A DNA stretch of 64,000 nt from Candidatus Binatia bacterium (lineage in GTDB: Bacteria > Desulfobacterota > Binatia > Bin18): positions 836,850-900,849 of the forward strand of contig OX638322.1 in the NCBI GenBank assembly GCA_951812575.1, read 5' to 3'. Below are positions 22,748 through 32,388 of the stretch, piece by piece; the first letter of the stretch is position 1, and every line of letters begins with the position of its first letter. Both the position numbers and the translations under genes were made by a program. The notes beneath the pieces were generated by a model. It saw only the letters and a list, made by a program, of their open reading frames with translations. It was not told the origin of the DNA and did not search any database.

Positions 22748-24727
22748 TTACAACGCGAACGAGCGCTTGACTTCGAGAAAAATCCGACTGTTCCGTCCCG
22801 TCCAGTACCGATCGTGGGTGCGTACCGGCGCGGCAAACTGGCCGAACAGACCGGAGCGCGAGCCAATAAAGAAATCGGCTCCGATGGTGGCAGACACATA
22901 GTCCGAGAAATCGTACCGGACCTGGGGGCGGATCAGCAGATCGCCAAAGTTGATGCCGTACAGCACCAGCAACTGAGGGTAGAGTGTCTCGTTTATAAAA
23001 TCGGACATTAAGAAGAGCGACACCGCATTCTCAACGGACTCGCCAACAAGCGCGCCGGGCGCATTGAAAACCACATTCTGAAAGAACTGCACATTCGCCA
23101 TGAGATTATCGTTCACCGTCCAGTCTACCCCTAAGACATAGGACAGGAACTCGCGCTGCCGGACCCCGTCGCGGTCGCGTGGATCACCGGACACAAAGTG
23201 TTCTCCGAGTCTCAAGCCGCCCTCGCCACGGATCACAAACACGTCAAAGGCGTAGTTAAAACTGCCGCCGATCAGGTGGAAGCGCTCATGCCGGGGCTCG
23301 AAACGAAACGTGTTGGGACCCAGCACCCGCCGGAACGGGACGGGGAAATCGCCCCAGGCGTATAAATAGTTCAGCGACAGGTCCATATTGCGCAGGAATC
23401 GCGTCACCCGAAATCCAACCTCGGAATCGCTCAGGCGCCAATCCTCGGGCTGGCGCACCGAGCCCACCTGGACCGAGGGGAACGGCGGGGGGGGCTGAAT
23501 AGGCAGCGCGGGAAGGGGAAGGTTCCGAAACTGAAATTCGCTACCCTGGTCAGCCGGACGGCTGGCCTCGAAGTCGGGCAACCACAGGCCCTCGAACGTC
23601 CAGTCGCTCAGCGTGTAGTCCACCCGCAGACTCCACAGTGGAATACGGGCATCAATAAAGTCGTTCAGAATGAACTCGCGAAAGTCCTGCGGGTTAATCA
23701 CATCCAGGATGCGCAGGCCGATGGATTCGCCCCACACGATCTGTTGTCGGCCCAGGCGGATGTCAAAATCCTCGTAGAGCACATCAAGATACAGTTCGCG
23801 CAGCTCGGCCTGAAACGAATCGCCAGCCTCCAGCCGATCAATTGGGGAGGTATGAAAATCCTCGATATTGGTTTCCAGATGATTGACCGGATCAAACATC
23901 GACCGCCCGAGGATGGTGAGTTCGGCCCAATCGGTAAGTTCAAACTCAATCTCGGCCTGCAACCAGTTCTGAGACTTTGAGAACTGATGCGGAGAGTGGA
24001 GCCGAAGCGCGGTTTCGTTTTTGACATAGCCGGTCACGTCCAAGCGATCCCGCAGGGTCTCAAACAAGCCGGGTTGCGTCTCTCTCTCGGGCCGCCGAGC
24101 AGACGGAGTGGCACGCGCGGGACTCGGCCGACTGGCCGGGGTACTCCCGAGTGCGGTTGACGCGGCCTCCGCTTTCGGAGCCGGTGGCGCGGCTTTGGCC
24201 TGCCGCTCTTCAGGCGCCGAAGCGGCCGACGCTGGGGTCGATTGGGCAAAGCTGTTGGCCTCAGGACTCTCAAACAGAATCTGCGCCCTCACCTCCGGGG
24301 TGGGACGGTCCGGGGTCCGGAGCACCGCACTCACCCGACTGCCCTGCTGTTCGACGCTAAACGCTGGCAGTTTTTCGCCTTTGAGGTCAAGCACAAAACG
24401 CAGATGTTGCGGGTGAGTGCCCACCCGGACACGGCGCAGGAGCGTATCCTTGGCCGGATAGGCCGCTGAGGGGAGCGACAGGACCGGCCCGATGACGTCG
24501 ATTACGAGACGGGTCGGGGTCGAAAGCGGAAAGGCGTGGATGGCATTCGGCGCTTGAGAGAATTGCAGCACCACCTGCCGCTGACTCCCGTCGGCAGTCA
24601 GATGGACCTTGTGAAGACGCATGACCGAGGGAGAGGCGGATTGAGCGAGCGATGTTCCTGCTCCAATCCAGAGTATCGCGATAAGGCTGAAGACCCAGGT
24701 CCTCAGCCTCGTGGGCGTGCTGCTCAT
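22748..24727 (-). CDS. AMIN-domain plus DUF1302-like outer-membrane beta-barrel protein
   Basis: This 659-residue protein has a signal peptide (residues 1-29), an AMIN-like domain (about 35-145, VVLQFSQAPNAIHAFPL and RLVIDVIGP) that in other proteins targets the cell envelope, a low-complexity Ala/Pro linker (150-225), and a long beta-rich C-terminus typical of DUF1302 (RLGRQQIVWGES, DFFIGSRSGLFGQF) that should form an outer-membrane barrel. It is last in the TetR-RND-LolA-barrel cluster and probably provides the outer-membrane part of that export route. The AMIN-barrel combination is uncommon. Confidence 0.8.
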   Translation of the reverse strand: MSSTPTRLRTWVFSLIAILWIGAGTSLAQSASPSVMRLHKVHLTADGSQRQVVLQFSQAPNAIHAFPLSTPTRLVIDVIGPVLSLPSAAYPAKDTLLRRVRVGTHPQHLRFVLDLKGEKLPAFSVEQQGSRVSAVLRTPDRPTPEVRAQILFESPEANSFAQSTPASAASAPEERQAKAAPPAPKAEAASTALGSTPASRPSPARATPSARRPERETQPGLFETLRDRLDVTGYVKNETALRLHSPHQFSKSQNWLQAEIEFELTDWAELTILGRSMFDPVNHLETNIEDFHTSPIDRLEAGDSFQAELRELYLDVLYEDFDIRLGRQQIVWGESIGLRILDVINPQDFREFILNDFIDARIPLWSLRVDYTLSDWTFEGLWLPDFEASRPADQGSEFQFRNLPLPALPIQPPPPFPSVQVGSVRQPEDWRLSDSEVGFRVTRFLRNMDLSLNYLYAWGDFPVPFRRVLGPNTFRFEPRHERFHLIGGSFNYAFDVFVIRGEGGLRLGEHFVSGDPRDRDGVRQREFLSYVLGVDWTVNDNLMANVQFFQNVVFNAPGALVGESVENAVSLFLMSDFINETLYPQLLVLYGINFGDLLIRPQVRYDFSDYVSATIGADFFIGSRSGLFGQFAAPVRTHDRYWTGRNSRIFLEVKRSFAL

Positions 24728-24739
24728 ACAGAGAACAAC

Positions 24740-25597
24740 CTAAGGCGCGCCCTTGCGCAGCGACCGTTCGGTAAAAATCGACTCCTTGAGACCCTGGTTG
24801 AACCGCACGTTGCTAAACTCAAGCTCGGTCTTATGGCCGGTGAGCTGATTTTCCACCACGGTCCGTTTCCAGTTCCAGATCCCGTCAATCTGTGTCCACT
24901 CCGTTGTCCAGATTTTGAGCAGGCGACCTTTGCGGTCGTAAAATTCAATTCTGGGTTCGGTCAGGTTCTCGGCGTTTATCCAGCGAAGCTTTTTGCTGTA
25001 GATATAATTCTCCTTGGTGGGTACGGACTCCAGGACGTAGAACTTGGTGCCATTGTTCTGCTCGACGCGCAGCAGCTTGTGCGTATCCTCTTCCACCTCC
25101 CGGTCCGCCATGTCATCGTAGATGATATCGCTGCCCATAAAGGAGTTTTCTTTATCCCCGGAGGCAATCCGGCGCACCTTGCGCAGAGCCGGCAGGTAGA
25201 TCCACTGGTCGTCGTCGGCCTCGGCATCTTCCTGCGACCAGTTGAGAAAGGTGGTGTCTTTGACATCGGGTGGGGACTCAAAATAGACAAAAGATTTGCT
25301 CGACAGCCCATCCCGGCCCTCATAATCCTTCCAGTAGCGCAGGGTATCGCGCTTGCGCGTCTTGCCCTTGCTATTGGTCAGCGTCCAGACGATCTCGGAG
25401 ATTTGATCGTCGCCGTCTTCACGCTCGTCAACCATGACGGCAATCTCCCGTCCGCTAGGCTCTCCAGGGACTTCCTGGGCAGAGGCAAGCGCCGCCGCAC
25501 TCAGCACCCACACTCCCAGTCCGAAAAAGAGTACCCGTATCCAGCCTTTGTCTCTATTGAAGGACACGTGCACTCTTTTCATCCATACGATCTTCAT
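24740..25597 (-). CDS. Outer-membrane lipoprotein-sorting (LolA-like) protein
   Basis: This 285-residue protein has an N-terminal hydrophobic signal (about residues 20-40) and a LolA-like half-barrel of the kind encoded beside RND/MMPL exporters: VYFESPPDVKDTTFLNWS, YLPALRKVRRIASGDKENSFMGSD and a C-terminal VRFNQGLKESIFTERSL. It likely shuttles a hydrophobic cargo from the inner-membrane exporter to the outer membrane. AAGGAGA precedes its ATG, which overlaps the exporter stop by four bases. Confidence 0.88.
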   Translation of the reverse strand: MKIVWMKRVHVSFNRDKGWIRVLFFGLGVWVLSAAALASAQEVPGEPSGREIAVMVDEREDGDDQISEIVWTLTNSKGKTRKRDTLRYWKDYEGRDGLSSKSFVYFESPPDVKDTTFLNWSQEDAEADDDQWIYLPALRKVRRIASGDKENSFMGSDIIYDDMADREVEEDTHKLLRVEQNNGTKFYVLESVPTKENYIYSKKLRWINAENLTEPRIEFYDRKGRLLKIWTTEWTQIDGIWNWKRTVVENQLTGHKTELEFSNVRFNQGLKESIFTERSLRKGAP

Positions 25598-28137
25598 ACT
25601 GTCTCCTTCTCTTGCAGGGTTGAAACTACATAGTCCGTTCTCGTCGGCGGAGCGGGCGACGGCGTGGTGCCATACACGAACCGTGGCTTGAACGTATTGA
25701 GGATGGCCGGCAGCAGCGTCATGGAGGCCAGCAGGCAGGCGCCCATATTCAGCGCCATCATCGCTCCGAGATAGAAATTAGGCTTGAAGTTGGAAGTCAG
25801 AAAAACCAGGAAGCCCCCAATCACCACAGCCGCATTAAAGAAAATGGCTTTGCCCGAGGTGGCCATGGTGGCCACGGTAATCCGCTCCGGGTCGATCAGG
25901 CCGCCTTTGGTTTTCAGTTGATATTTATTCAGAAAGTGGATGGTGTAGTCGATCCCGATGCCGATCACCATGGAGGCGGTCATGGATTTGCCCACTTCGA
26001 GGGGAATGCCCAGCACTCCCATGAGGCCGAAGCTGAAGACCATCACCGAGCTAATGGGGATGATATTGATCAGCCCGGCAACCACGGAGCGGAACATGCA
26101 GGTGGTGAGCAGAAAGACCGCCAGCAGCGAGGTGACCAGGCTGGTCAACTGCCCGGACACGACCAGCTCGCTGAAGCGGTTGCTCATATAGCCCTGCCCG
26201 GCAAAACCGATCCAGAACCCGCTTTTGGTCTCCCAGCCAATGACCGTGGGCGTGATACCGGCCAGCCAGCGCCCGAACTGCACCGTCAGCGGATCGTGCT
26301 CGCCGGCCTGACCATCGGCGCCATTCTCTTCGGCCCCGAATTCCCGGACCACAAAGTCCTGAATCCGGTCGATCACGCGTTCGATGTCGGAGCTGTGATC
26401 CGAGCGCAGAAAGAACGACACATTGGCGTGCTGATAGTCATAATCGACCACCTCATCAAAATCGTCCGGGTCTCCGGAGAACGAGTACAACAACAGGTAT
26501 TGGGCGATCAGGTCGCGCGAGTCGGGAATGACCTCCATCTCTTTGCGATCCTCGTTCATGACCCGGTTCATGCGTTTGATGAACTCGGCAATGGACAGCG
26601 AGCCACCCACAATGGGGTCCTGCTCAACCTCGGCTTGCAGACGGTCGAGCTTACGCAGCAGGTCCGGGTCTTTGAGCAGGTCGGGCTCGTGGCCCTCAAT
26701 GGCCACATAGATCGGCAGCGTACCCTGAAACTTCTCCCGCAGGACCTCGTCGCCAATACGGATCGGACTCTGTTGGTGGAACACATCAATCCATGACGAG
26801 TCAACGTAGAGACGCTGAAGGCCGATCAGGCAGATGAGCATCGTGCTGACCGCAATGCCCCACACCAGGAGTGGCCGCCGGGCGACCCCCCGGCCCAGGC
26901 TGGACAGAGTCCGTGCGGCCCAGCCGGTGGCGGTCAGGTCTTTACTGCGGTTCATTTGATTGCGCAAACTCCGGCTGGCGGTGGGCGACAGCAAGCTCAG
27001 GACGGCCGGGAAAAAGGTCAGCGAGACCACCATCGCCGCCAGCACACCGACCGAGGTAAACACGCCGTAGTAGCGGATGGGCACCATGGCCGCGGTCAGA
27101 AAGGACAAAAAACCGGCCGCGGTCGTCAGAGCCGTAAACACTACCGGCTTCCACATTTCCCGCATGGCCGCCATGACGGCCGCGTTGGCGTCCGGTTCGG
27201 CTTGACTGAGAATCTCGTCGTAATAGCGGCTGAGAATATGAATGCCGTAGGCCACGCCAATCGCCATCAGGGTGACCGGCATCATGGTCGAGATAAAATA
27301 CATGGGGACCCCGAGCCAAGCCATGAGACCCATACTCCAGATGACGGAGATGATCACCACGGCAAGCGGCAGGAGGACACCGCGCAGACTGCGATAGGTC
27401 AGATAGAGCGTGCCGAGGACAATGCACAGGACCAGCGGCATGAACAGTTCCATGTCGCCGCGCGCGTCTTCGGAGAAGGTGACCTCCATGGCGCCGCGGC
27501 CGGCAATATGGAACTGTTCGGGCACGGCGGCCGCCTCTTTTTCCCGGATCATGTCACGAATGGTGCGGTAGATCGCCGACCGTCGGGCGACTCCCTCAAG
27601 CGTCCCCTCAGACGATTCCATCCTGGCCATGATGAGCAGACCGGTGCCGTCGCGCGACACCACCCAGTCCACAAACATGGCGTTATCAAACAGGGCGTCT
27701 TTCAGCGCGGCCAGGGCTGCGGCCGAGCGCGGCGGCTCTTCCATGAACGGATCGACCGCCATACCGTCGCTGGTGCCGGTGATATTATCCATGGTGGCCA
27801 CGCTGGTCACGTCTTCATCCCGGACGGCTTTGATACCGGGCAGGAGCGCAATTTTCTCGGAGAACTCCTTGACAATGCCCAGGGTGCGCGGATTGAAGAC
27901 CCCGTTTTCCTGCGGGTTATCGTTCAGGACGCCGACAATAATGAGGTCCAGCATCCCAAAGCGCTCTTCCACCACGTCGTTGTAGTGCAGGACCGGGTCA
28001 TTGGGGGGGATCATGGATTCGGCATCGCTCTCGAAGCGCAGGTATTGGAGCTGCATGGCCGCGGCCAGCGTCACTCCCAGGACGGCCGCAATAACCAGAA
28101 AACGAAAACGGATGATGGCATGAAAAATGGACTCCAT
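25594..28137 (-). CDS. RND/MMPL-superfamily exporter
   Basis: This 847-residue inner-membrane protein has two repeats, each a transmembrane helix, a large periplasmic loop and a block of five helices. The second half carries VIGIGIDYTIHFLNKY with the proton-relay Asp; the first half has the related AIGVAYGIHILSRYYDE without it. I chose ATG 28137, where GAGGA lies seven bases upstream and the first helix (FRFLVIAAVLGVTLAA) begins shortly after; the longer frame upstream overlaps tetR. Such exporters with LolA-like and barrel partners move lipids or hopanoid-like cargo; the cargo here is unknown. Confidence 0.9.
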   Translation of the reverse strand: MESIFHAIIRFRFLVIAAVLGVTLAAAMQLQYLRFESDAESMIPPNDPVLHYNDVVEERFGMLDLIIVGVLNDNPQENGVFNPRTLGIVKEFSEKIALLPGIKAVRDEDVTSVATMDNITGTSDGMAVDPFMEEPPRSAAALAALKDALFDNAMFVDWVVSRDGTGLLIMARMESSEGTLEGVARRSAIYRTIRDMIREKEAAAVPEQFHIAGRGAMEVTFSEDARGDMELFMPLVLCIVLGTLYLTYRSLRGVLLPLAVVIISVIWSMGLMAWLGVPMYFISTMMPVTLMAIGVAYGIHILSRYYDEILSQAEPDANAAVMAAMREMWKPVVFTALTTAAGFLSFLTAAMVPIRYYGVFTSVGVLAAMVVSLTFFPAVLSLLSPTASRSLRNQMNRSKDLTATGWAARTLSSLGRGVARRPLLVWGIAVSTMLICLIGLQRLYVDSSWIDVFHQQSPIRIGDEVLREKFQGTLPIYVAIEGHEPDLLKDPDLLRKLDRLQAEVEQDPIVGGSLSIAEFIKRMNRVMNEDRKEMEVIPDSRDLIAQYLLLYSFSGDPDDFDEVVDYDYQHANVSFFLRSDHSSDIERVIDRIQDFVVREFGAEENGADGQAGEHDPLTVQFGRWLAGITPTVIGWETKSGFWIGFAGQGYMSNRFSELVVSGQLTSLVTSLLAVFLLTTCMFRSVVAGLINIIPISSVMVFSFGLMGVLGIPLEVGKSMTASMVIGIGIDYTIHFLNKYQLKTKGGLIDPERITVATMATSGKAIFFNAAVVIGGFLVFLTSNFKPNFYLGAMMALNMGACLLASMTLLPAILNTFKPRFVYGTTPSPAPPTRTDYVVSTLQEKETV

Positions 28138-28148
28138 GCGGTGTTCCT

Positions 28149-28853
28149 CTATCCTGCCGACGCACTCCCGACCGTGCGCGTGAGCTGGCTCGGGGCGCGT
28201 TTCCGAGACGCGCGTGCACTTCTCGGTCTGGTTTTTGTCTGACCGGATTCGACGGTAAGCAGGGCCAGGACCAGGTCCGGCAAGGCACTCAGTACCTGAT
28301 CGCCGGACAGCTTCGGGTCCACATGGCCCACGAGTTTCTGGCATCGCAGGGTGTGAATAACGAGGCCGATGACGGCCAGCGGCACCATCTGGACCGGCAA
28401 CGGCTTCAGACTGTCCTGGTGCACACCGCGCGCTACTATGTCCTGCAGGGCGAGGTGCGCCCGCGAGAACCAGCGGTCGGCCAGCACTGCGGCAACCGCA
28501 TGATGGTCGTCAATGGTGCGCTGCACCATCTGAAACCGGTGCGGCGCGTCGTGATAGGCGTCAATGAATACCTGTACCACGGCCCGAATCTGTGCCTCGG
28601 GCTCGGTCCCGTTCGCGGCAATGGCCTCAATCTGCGTGACCACTCCGCTCACCGCCTCCTCAAGCAGGGTCTGATACAGGGCCTCTTTACTGTCGTAATA
28701 GTGATAGAGGAGGGCCTTGGTCGCGCCGGCCTGTTCGGCAATCTCCCGAATCGAGGTGCCGTCAAAACCACGCTCGGCAAACAGCGCTTCGGCCACCGTT
28801 CCAATCCTGGAGCGGTAGTCCGGCGACGAGGGCGTTTTGATGGGCCGAGCCAT
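28149..28853 (-). CDS. TetR-family transcriptional regulator
   Basis: This 234-residue protein has the N-terminal TetR helix-turn-helix (AEALFAERGFDGTSIREIAE then GATKALLYHYYDSKEALYQ) and a ligand-binding helical C-terminal domain, with a basic, disordered tail. It is first in the exporter operon and 11 bases before the RND gene. The palindrome TTAACTG-N6-CAGTTAA at 28866-28885, between it and the divergent LLM gene, is its likely operator, so it would repress itself, the exporter and perhaps the LLM pair. Confidence 0.93.
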   Translation of the reverse strand: MARPIKTPSSPDYRSRIGTVAEALFAERGFDGTSIREIAEQAGATKALLYHYYDSKEALYQTLLEEAVSGVVTQIEAIAANGTEPEAQIRAVVQVFIDAYHDAPHRFQMVQRTIDDHHAVAAVLADRWFSRAHLALQDIVARGVHQDSLKPLPVQMVPLAVIGLVIHTLRCQKLVGHVDPKLSGDQVLSALPDLVLALLTVESGQTKTRPRSARASRKRAPSQLTRTVGSASAG

Positions 28854-28865
28854 GGCGGCTAATAA

Positions 28866-28885
28866 TTAACTGAACGGACAGTTAA
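28866..28885. promoter_or_regulatory. Probable TetR operator
   Basis: TTAACTGAACGGACAGTTAA has 7-bp inverted arms around a 6-base centre. It lies 12 bases upstream of tetR and in the only space between tetR and the divergent monooxygenase gene. Confidence 0.8.
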
Positions 28886-28997
28886 GTCAATAGCGGTTGA
28901 AGTATGATGCCAGCTCCATAGGCGAGGAGGGGGCAGACTTCCGCCCTGATCACGCTATACTTGGCGAGAGCACTCAACCGCCCGGAAGGAGAACCGT

Positions 28998-29963
28998 GTG
29001 AAATTCGGCATTCTTCAATTCTTTAGCTGGCCGGGACGGCGGACCGAGCTGGCGACCGTATATCAGCGCGGTTTGGAACGGATCCAGATCATGGACCAAA
29101 ACGGGTATGACGCGGTCTGGCTGACCGAGCATCATTTTAACGACTACAGCGTGTGTCCTTCGATCCCGGTCATCGGGACGTACGCCGCAGCCCGCACCAA
29201 AAATATCCGCATCGGGGCCGGCGTGTGCCTGGCCAGCTTCTACCACCCGCTCCGGTTGGCCGAGGAAATTGCGCTGCTCGATACGCTGTCAGGCGGCCGG
29301 GTGAATTGGGGAGCCGGACGCGGTTTTGACCTGAAAGAATTCCGAGCCTTTGGCGTACCCATCGAGGAAAGCCACGCCCGCTTTCGGGAAACCGTAGACA
29401 TTGTCCTCAAAGCCTGGACCACCGACCGCCTGACCTATACGGGCCAGTATTTCTCGTTCGATAACGTTGAAGTCCTGCCCAAACCACTGCAACAACCGCA
29501 TCCCCCCGTGTGGGCCGCAGCCTCTTCACCGTCGGCCATCGAGTGGGCCGCTTCCGTCGGCCATTCGATTCTCATGGACCCACACGCCACCCATGCGGAA
29601 TTGGGCCATAAATGGGAATTATATCGAGATACGCTCGCCCGCCACAGTCATGCCATTGAAGGCCGCCAGACACCCATGGCGCGTCTCCTCGCCATTGCTT
29701 CCACCTCGGCAGAGGCTGCTGAAGTCGCCCGTCAGGGAGCCAAATGGCTGGTGGATACCTATGTGCCGCCCGAGATGTACGGCACGGGCGACCCGGTCCA
29801 GCGCTATGTTGATGACGTCGTCATTCACGGCACGCCGGAGCAGGTCAGAGACGAACTCGCCCGCCTGCATGAAGAAATCCATCTGGACTACATCATTGGC
29901 GCGCCGCTGAGCCACGAAAGCTTTCTCCAATTCACCGACCATGTGTTGCCTCGGATGGGCTAG
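28998..29963 (+). CDS. Luciferase-like flavin-dependent monooxygenase (LLM class) 3
   Basis: This 321-residue enzyme shares the LLM fold: KFGILQFFSWPG at the start, NGYDAVWLTEHHFNDYSVCP (residues 35-54), TKNIRIGAGVCLASFYHPLRLAEE and GGRVNWGAGRGFD. The start is GTG 28998 with AAGGAG upstream. It is divergent from tetR and shares the intergenic region with the TetR operator, so TetR may control it. It is followed after 20 bases by a fourth LLM gene. Confidence 0.88.
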   Translation: MKFGILQFFSWPGRRTELATVYQRGLERIQIMDQNGYDAVWLTEHHFNDYSVCPSIPVIGTYAAARTKNIRIGAGVCLASFYHPLRLAEEIALLDTLSGGRVNWGAGRGFDLKEFRAFGVPIEESHARFRETVDIVLKAWTTDRLTYTGQYFSFDNVEVLPKPLQQPHPPVWAAASSPSAIEWAASVGHSILMDPHATHAELGHKWELYRDTLARHSHAIEGRQTPMARLLAIASTSAEAAEVARQGAKWLVDTYVPPEMYGTGDPVQRYVDDVVIHGTPEQVRDELARLHEEIHLDYIIGAPLSHESFLQFTDHVLPRMG

Positions 29964-29983
29964 GACACGAGAAGGACTACGGT

Positions 29984-31024
29984 ATGAGCGATGTTGCGTT
30001 TGGCATCTTTGACCACTTGGAGCGCAGGGCAGACTCGCTGGGCGAGTTGTACGAGGGCCGCATGCGACTCCTCAAGATGGCCGATGAAGCCGGCTTTTAC
30101 GGCTATCACCTGGCCGAGCACCACGCCACGCCGCTGGGCATGGCCCCGTCTCCGAGCGTCTTTCTCTCCGCCGCCATCCAACACACCACACACATTCGTT
30201 TAGGGCCGCTGGTGTATTTGCTGCCGCTGTATCATCCGCTACGGCTGATCAGTGAAATCTGCATGCTCGACCATATGAGCAACGGCCGCCTGGAAATCGG
30301 GGTCGGGCGTGGCGTGTCGCCGTTTGAGCAGGCTTATTTTGAGGTGCCGTTTTTGCACTCGCGGGCGATGTTTGAAGAAGCCCTGGAGATGGTCAGCGCC
30401 GGCCTGCGCCAGGAGCGACTCACCTACGAAGGCAAGTATTACCAGTGTGCCGATGTCCCGATGGAGCTGCATCCCAAGCAAACGCCCAATCCCCCGTTCT
30501 GGTACGGGGTGATCAATCCGAGCAGCCTCCGTTTTGCCGCCGAGCGCGGCATGCATATGGCGAGCGGCGGACCCAACAGCGGAATCAAAGAGCTGACCGC
30601 CCAGTACCAGGAGCTGTGGTCGCACAATCGGGACAATCCGCTGAACCTCAACCCCCAGGTCGAAACGCCAAAGATGGGCGCGTTCCGCCATGTTTTTGTG
30701 GCGGACACGGACCAGGAAGCCGAAGCCATCGCCACCCCGGCCTATAAGGACTACTACGCCAATATCGAAAAGCTGTGGCTCGACTTCGGGGTGGCCCACA
30801 CCCTGTTCACCCCCGACCTCCAGGTCGCCCGCAGTCTGGAGGTCGCTATTGTCGGCTCTCCCAGCCGGGTGCAGGACGAGATTGCCCGCTTCTTCGAGAC
30901 CAGCGGCTGTAACTATATTCTGGTGTCGTTCGCCTGGGGCAGTCTGACCCAGGCGCAGTCCGAGCGCTCAATGGAATTATTCACCACGCGAGTCATACCA
31001 CAGTTCGGATCAGCCCCAGTATAG
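29984..31024 (+). CDS. Luciferase-like flavin-dependent monooxygenase (LLM class) 4
   Basis: This 346-residue LLM enzyme has GFYGYHLAEHHATPLGMAPS, THIRLGPLVYLLPLYHPLR and NGRLEIGVGRGVS. It diverges more from the others than genes 1 and 2 do from each other, so it is not a recent duplicate of its neighbour. Co-transcribed with the preceding gene. Two distinct LLM proteins in tandem could form a heterodimer like LuxAB; this is inference. Confidence 0.88.
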   Translation: MSDVAFGIFDHLERRADSLGELYEGRMRLLKMADEAGFYGYHLAEHHATPLGMAPSPSVFLSAAIQHTTHIRLGPLVYLLPLYHPLRLISEICMLDHMSNGRLEIGVGRGVSPFEQAYFEVPFLHSRAMFEEALEMVSAGLRQERLTYEGKYYQCADVPMELHPKQTPNPPFWYGVINPSSLRFAAERGMHMASGGPNSGIKELTAQYQELWSHNRDNPLNLNPQVETPKMGAFRHVFVADTDQEAEAIATPAYKDYYANIEKLWLDFGVAHTLFTPDLQVARSLEVAIVGSPSRVQDEIARFFETSGCNYILVSFAWGSLTQAQSERSMELFTTRVIPQFGSAPV

Positions 31025-31082
31025 ATTCACTGGGACAAATGGTCCAAAATCTATGCTATCCTTGCGACTACGCTGACCTGCA

Positions 31083-31730
31083 TTACCCTGGCGTCTCCTG
31101 TCTCTTCGTCTCCCGCCCGATCCGCACGTTCCACCAGACTATCAGCGGAGTTATCACAATGGTGGGCAGGATCCAGGCCAGCCATACGGGGTCAGTATCC
31201 ACGTTGACGACGACCACCGCGGTGACGGTTGCGATAGTTCCCGCCAGCATATTCGTGAGATGCCGGGCGATACGCGGCTTGTCGGACGCTCGCCGACCGG
31301 TGTGGAAACGGGCGTCAACGGCACTCAGTGCCACCGCGATGCTCCCAAATACCGCCATCGTTATCCACTCAGAACTACCCGACAAGAAAAGGACAGCACC
31401 GTAGCCCCACATCCCTACCCCGGTCAGCCCCATGACGACCACCGCGGCCCAGTCCATCGGCTGGGCGTGCCCGTGTCTGTTCCGGGCAAAGCGCCAGCCG
31501 GCAGATACCAGATAGAAACTGAATAGAGCGATCAGCGCCAGGAACAGGTTGGACCCGAGTATCGCCAGTGGCAGCGCGGTCATAAAGATCACCGTCATTG
31601 CGATAGCATAGACCCGCCCGGCTCTTATGTGATAAGGGCCGCCCTTGGCTGTTATCAGCGCGATAATGGCCGTCACCAGCGCAACCGAGCCGGCTGCGAT
31701 GTGAATCATGAGAAGGACGGGACCGACCAT
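31083..31730 (-). CDS. DUF2306-like multi-helix membrane protein
   Basis: This 215-residue protein has seven or so hydrophobic helices, beginning LLMIHIAAGSVALVTAIIAL, then HIRAGRVYAIAMTVIFMTALPLA, the pattern of DUF2306 membrane proteins with a histidine in the first helix. I chose ATG 31730, which has GGAGAG upstream and starts directly before the first helix; upstream codons in the frame look non-coding. Function unknown. It converges with LLM gene 4 and stands alone on its strand. Confidence 0.7.
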   Translation of the reverse strand: MVGPVLLMIHIAAGSVALVTAIIALITAKGGPYHIRAGRVYAIAMTVIFMTALPLAILGSNLFLALIALFSFYLVSAGWRFARNRHGHAQPMDWAAVVVMGLTGVGMWGYGAVLFLSGSSEWITMAVFGSIAVALSAVDARFHTGRRASDKPRIARHLTNMLAGTIATVTAVVVVNVDTDPVWLAWILPTIVITPLIVWWNVRIGRETKRQETPG

Positions 31731-31951
31731 AGGATATCTCTCCAATGCTCCCAAAGGTTGAGCGCGGTTATCGTAGGTCCGGGGTAGACCTCCCGTGTAC
31801 CGTACCCGAGTCTTGAGTACCGTCAACAGTGGAGGAATTCATATGAGGACCGGAGGTCGGATTACGCTCCGCTAATCCGACCTCCCAGGATGTCTATCAG
31901 GGAAATCAAAACAGAGAGCATTAGGATTTTGGAGGAAATGCCTGGAAAATT

Positions 31952-32103
31952 GCGTTCCCGGCAGCAGTCAGAAAAACCGCAGCAGATACACCCGTCCCGG
32001 ACAGATTGGGGAATAAGAGCATTGTCGCGATGACGCAGCCGCAGCCGCTCGAACGCGATATTGAGCAACCTCCTGCTCTCAACGAACACCGTGCCGGACA
32101 ATC
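31952..32103 (+). repeat. Duplicated 5' end of the hydroxyacid dehydrogenase gene, copy 1 (gene fragment)
   Basis: About 150 bases match 32969-33111 imperfectly. The duplicate includes an ATG (32030) and about 23 codons (TQPQPLERDIEQPP) equal to the start of the gene at 33040, after which the similarity ends and the frame soon stops. The two copies bracket the VapBC pair. Apart from this, 31731-32124 contains nothing I recognise. Confidence 0.8.
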
Positions 32104-32124
32104 AGCGTCCCTACGGCGATCTTT

Positions 32125-32143
32125 GACATGTGGATAACATGTC
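32125..32143. promoter_or_regulatory. Palindromic operator of the VapBC-like pair
   Basis: GACATGT-GGATA-ACATGTC is a perfect 7-bp inverted repeat 14 bases upstream of the antitoxin ATG, as expected for an autoregulated toxin-antitoxin operon. Confidence 0.7.
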
Positions 32144-32157
32144 AGCATGTTGGTCTA

Positions 32158-32388
32158 ATGTCCAAAATGATTCAGCTACGCAATGTTCCTGATGAGCTTC
32201 ATCGGATTCTCAAGTCGAGAGCGGCGTTGGCCGGGATGTCGCTTTCGAACTACTTGATTGCAGAGCTCGTGCGTCACGCCGAGTGTCCGACCCTGGAAGA
32301 GTTATGCCGAAGGCTGCGGGGTCGAACGCCTTTTCGTCCAACCCTGACACCAGCGCAGATTATTCGAGAAGAACGGGACAGGCTGTGA
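32158..32388 (+). CDS. VapB/FitA-like ribbon-helix-helix antitoxin
   Basis: This 76-residue protein starts MSKMIQLRNVPDELHRILKS, the FitA-type RHH DNA-binding motif, then AGMSLSNYLIAELVR, with a C-terminal tail (TPFRPTLTPAQIIREERDRL) that would wrap the toxin. The ATG at 32158 begins directly at the conserved motif. Its stop overlaps the toxin start (GTGA). It should bind and inhibit the PIN toxin and repress the operon at the palindrome just upstream. Confidence 0.88.
   Translation: MSKMIQLRNVPDELHRILKSRAALAGMSLSNYLIAELVRHAECPTLEELCRRLRGRTPFRPTLTPAQIIREERDRL

Noticed and set aside
22481..23011. Plus-strand frame spanning the end of the SDR gene and the barrel gene
   Set aside because: It overlaps two well-supported genes in a third frame and has no motif.
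26956..28242. Long plus-strand frame opposite the RND exporter, rich in His, Gly and Asp
   Set aside because: Composition is typical of the antisense of a GC-rich membrane-protein gene; no motif or start signal.
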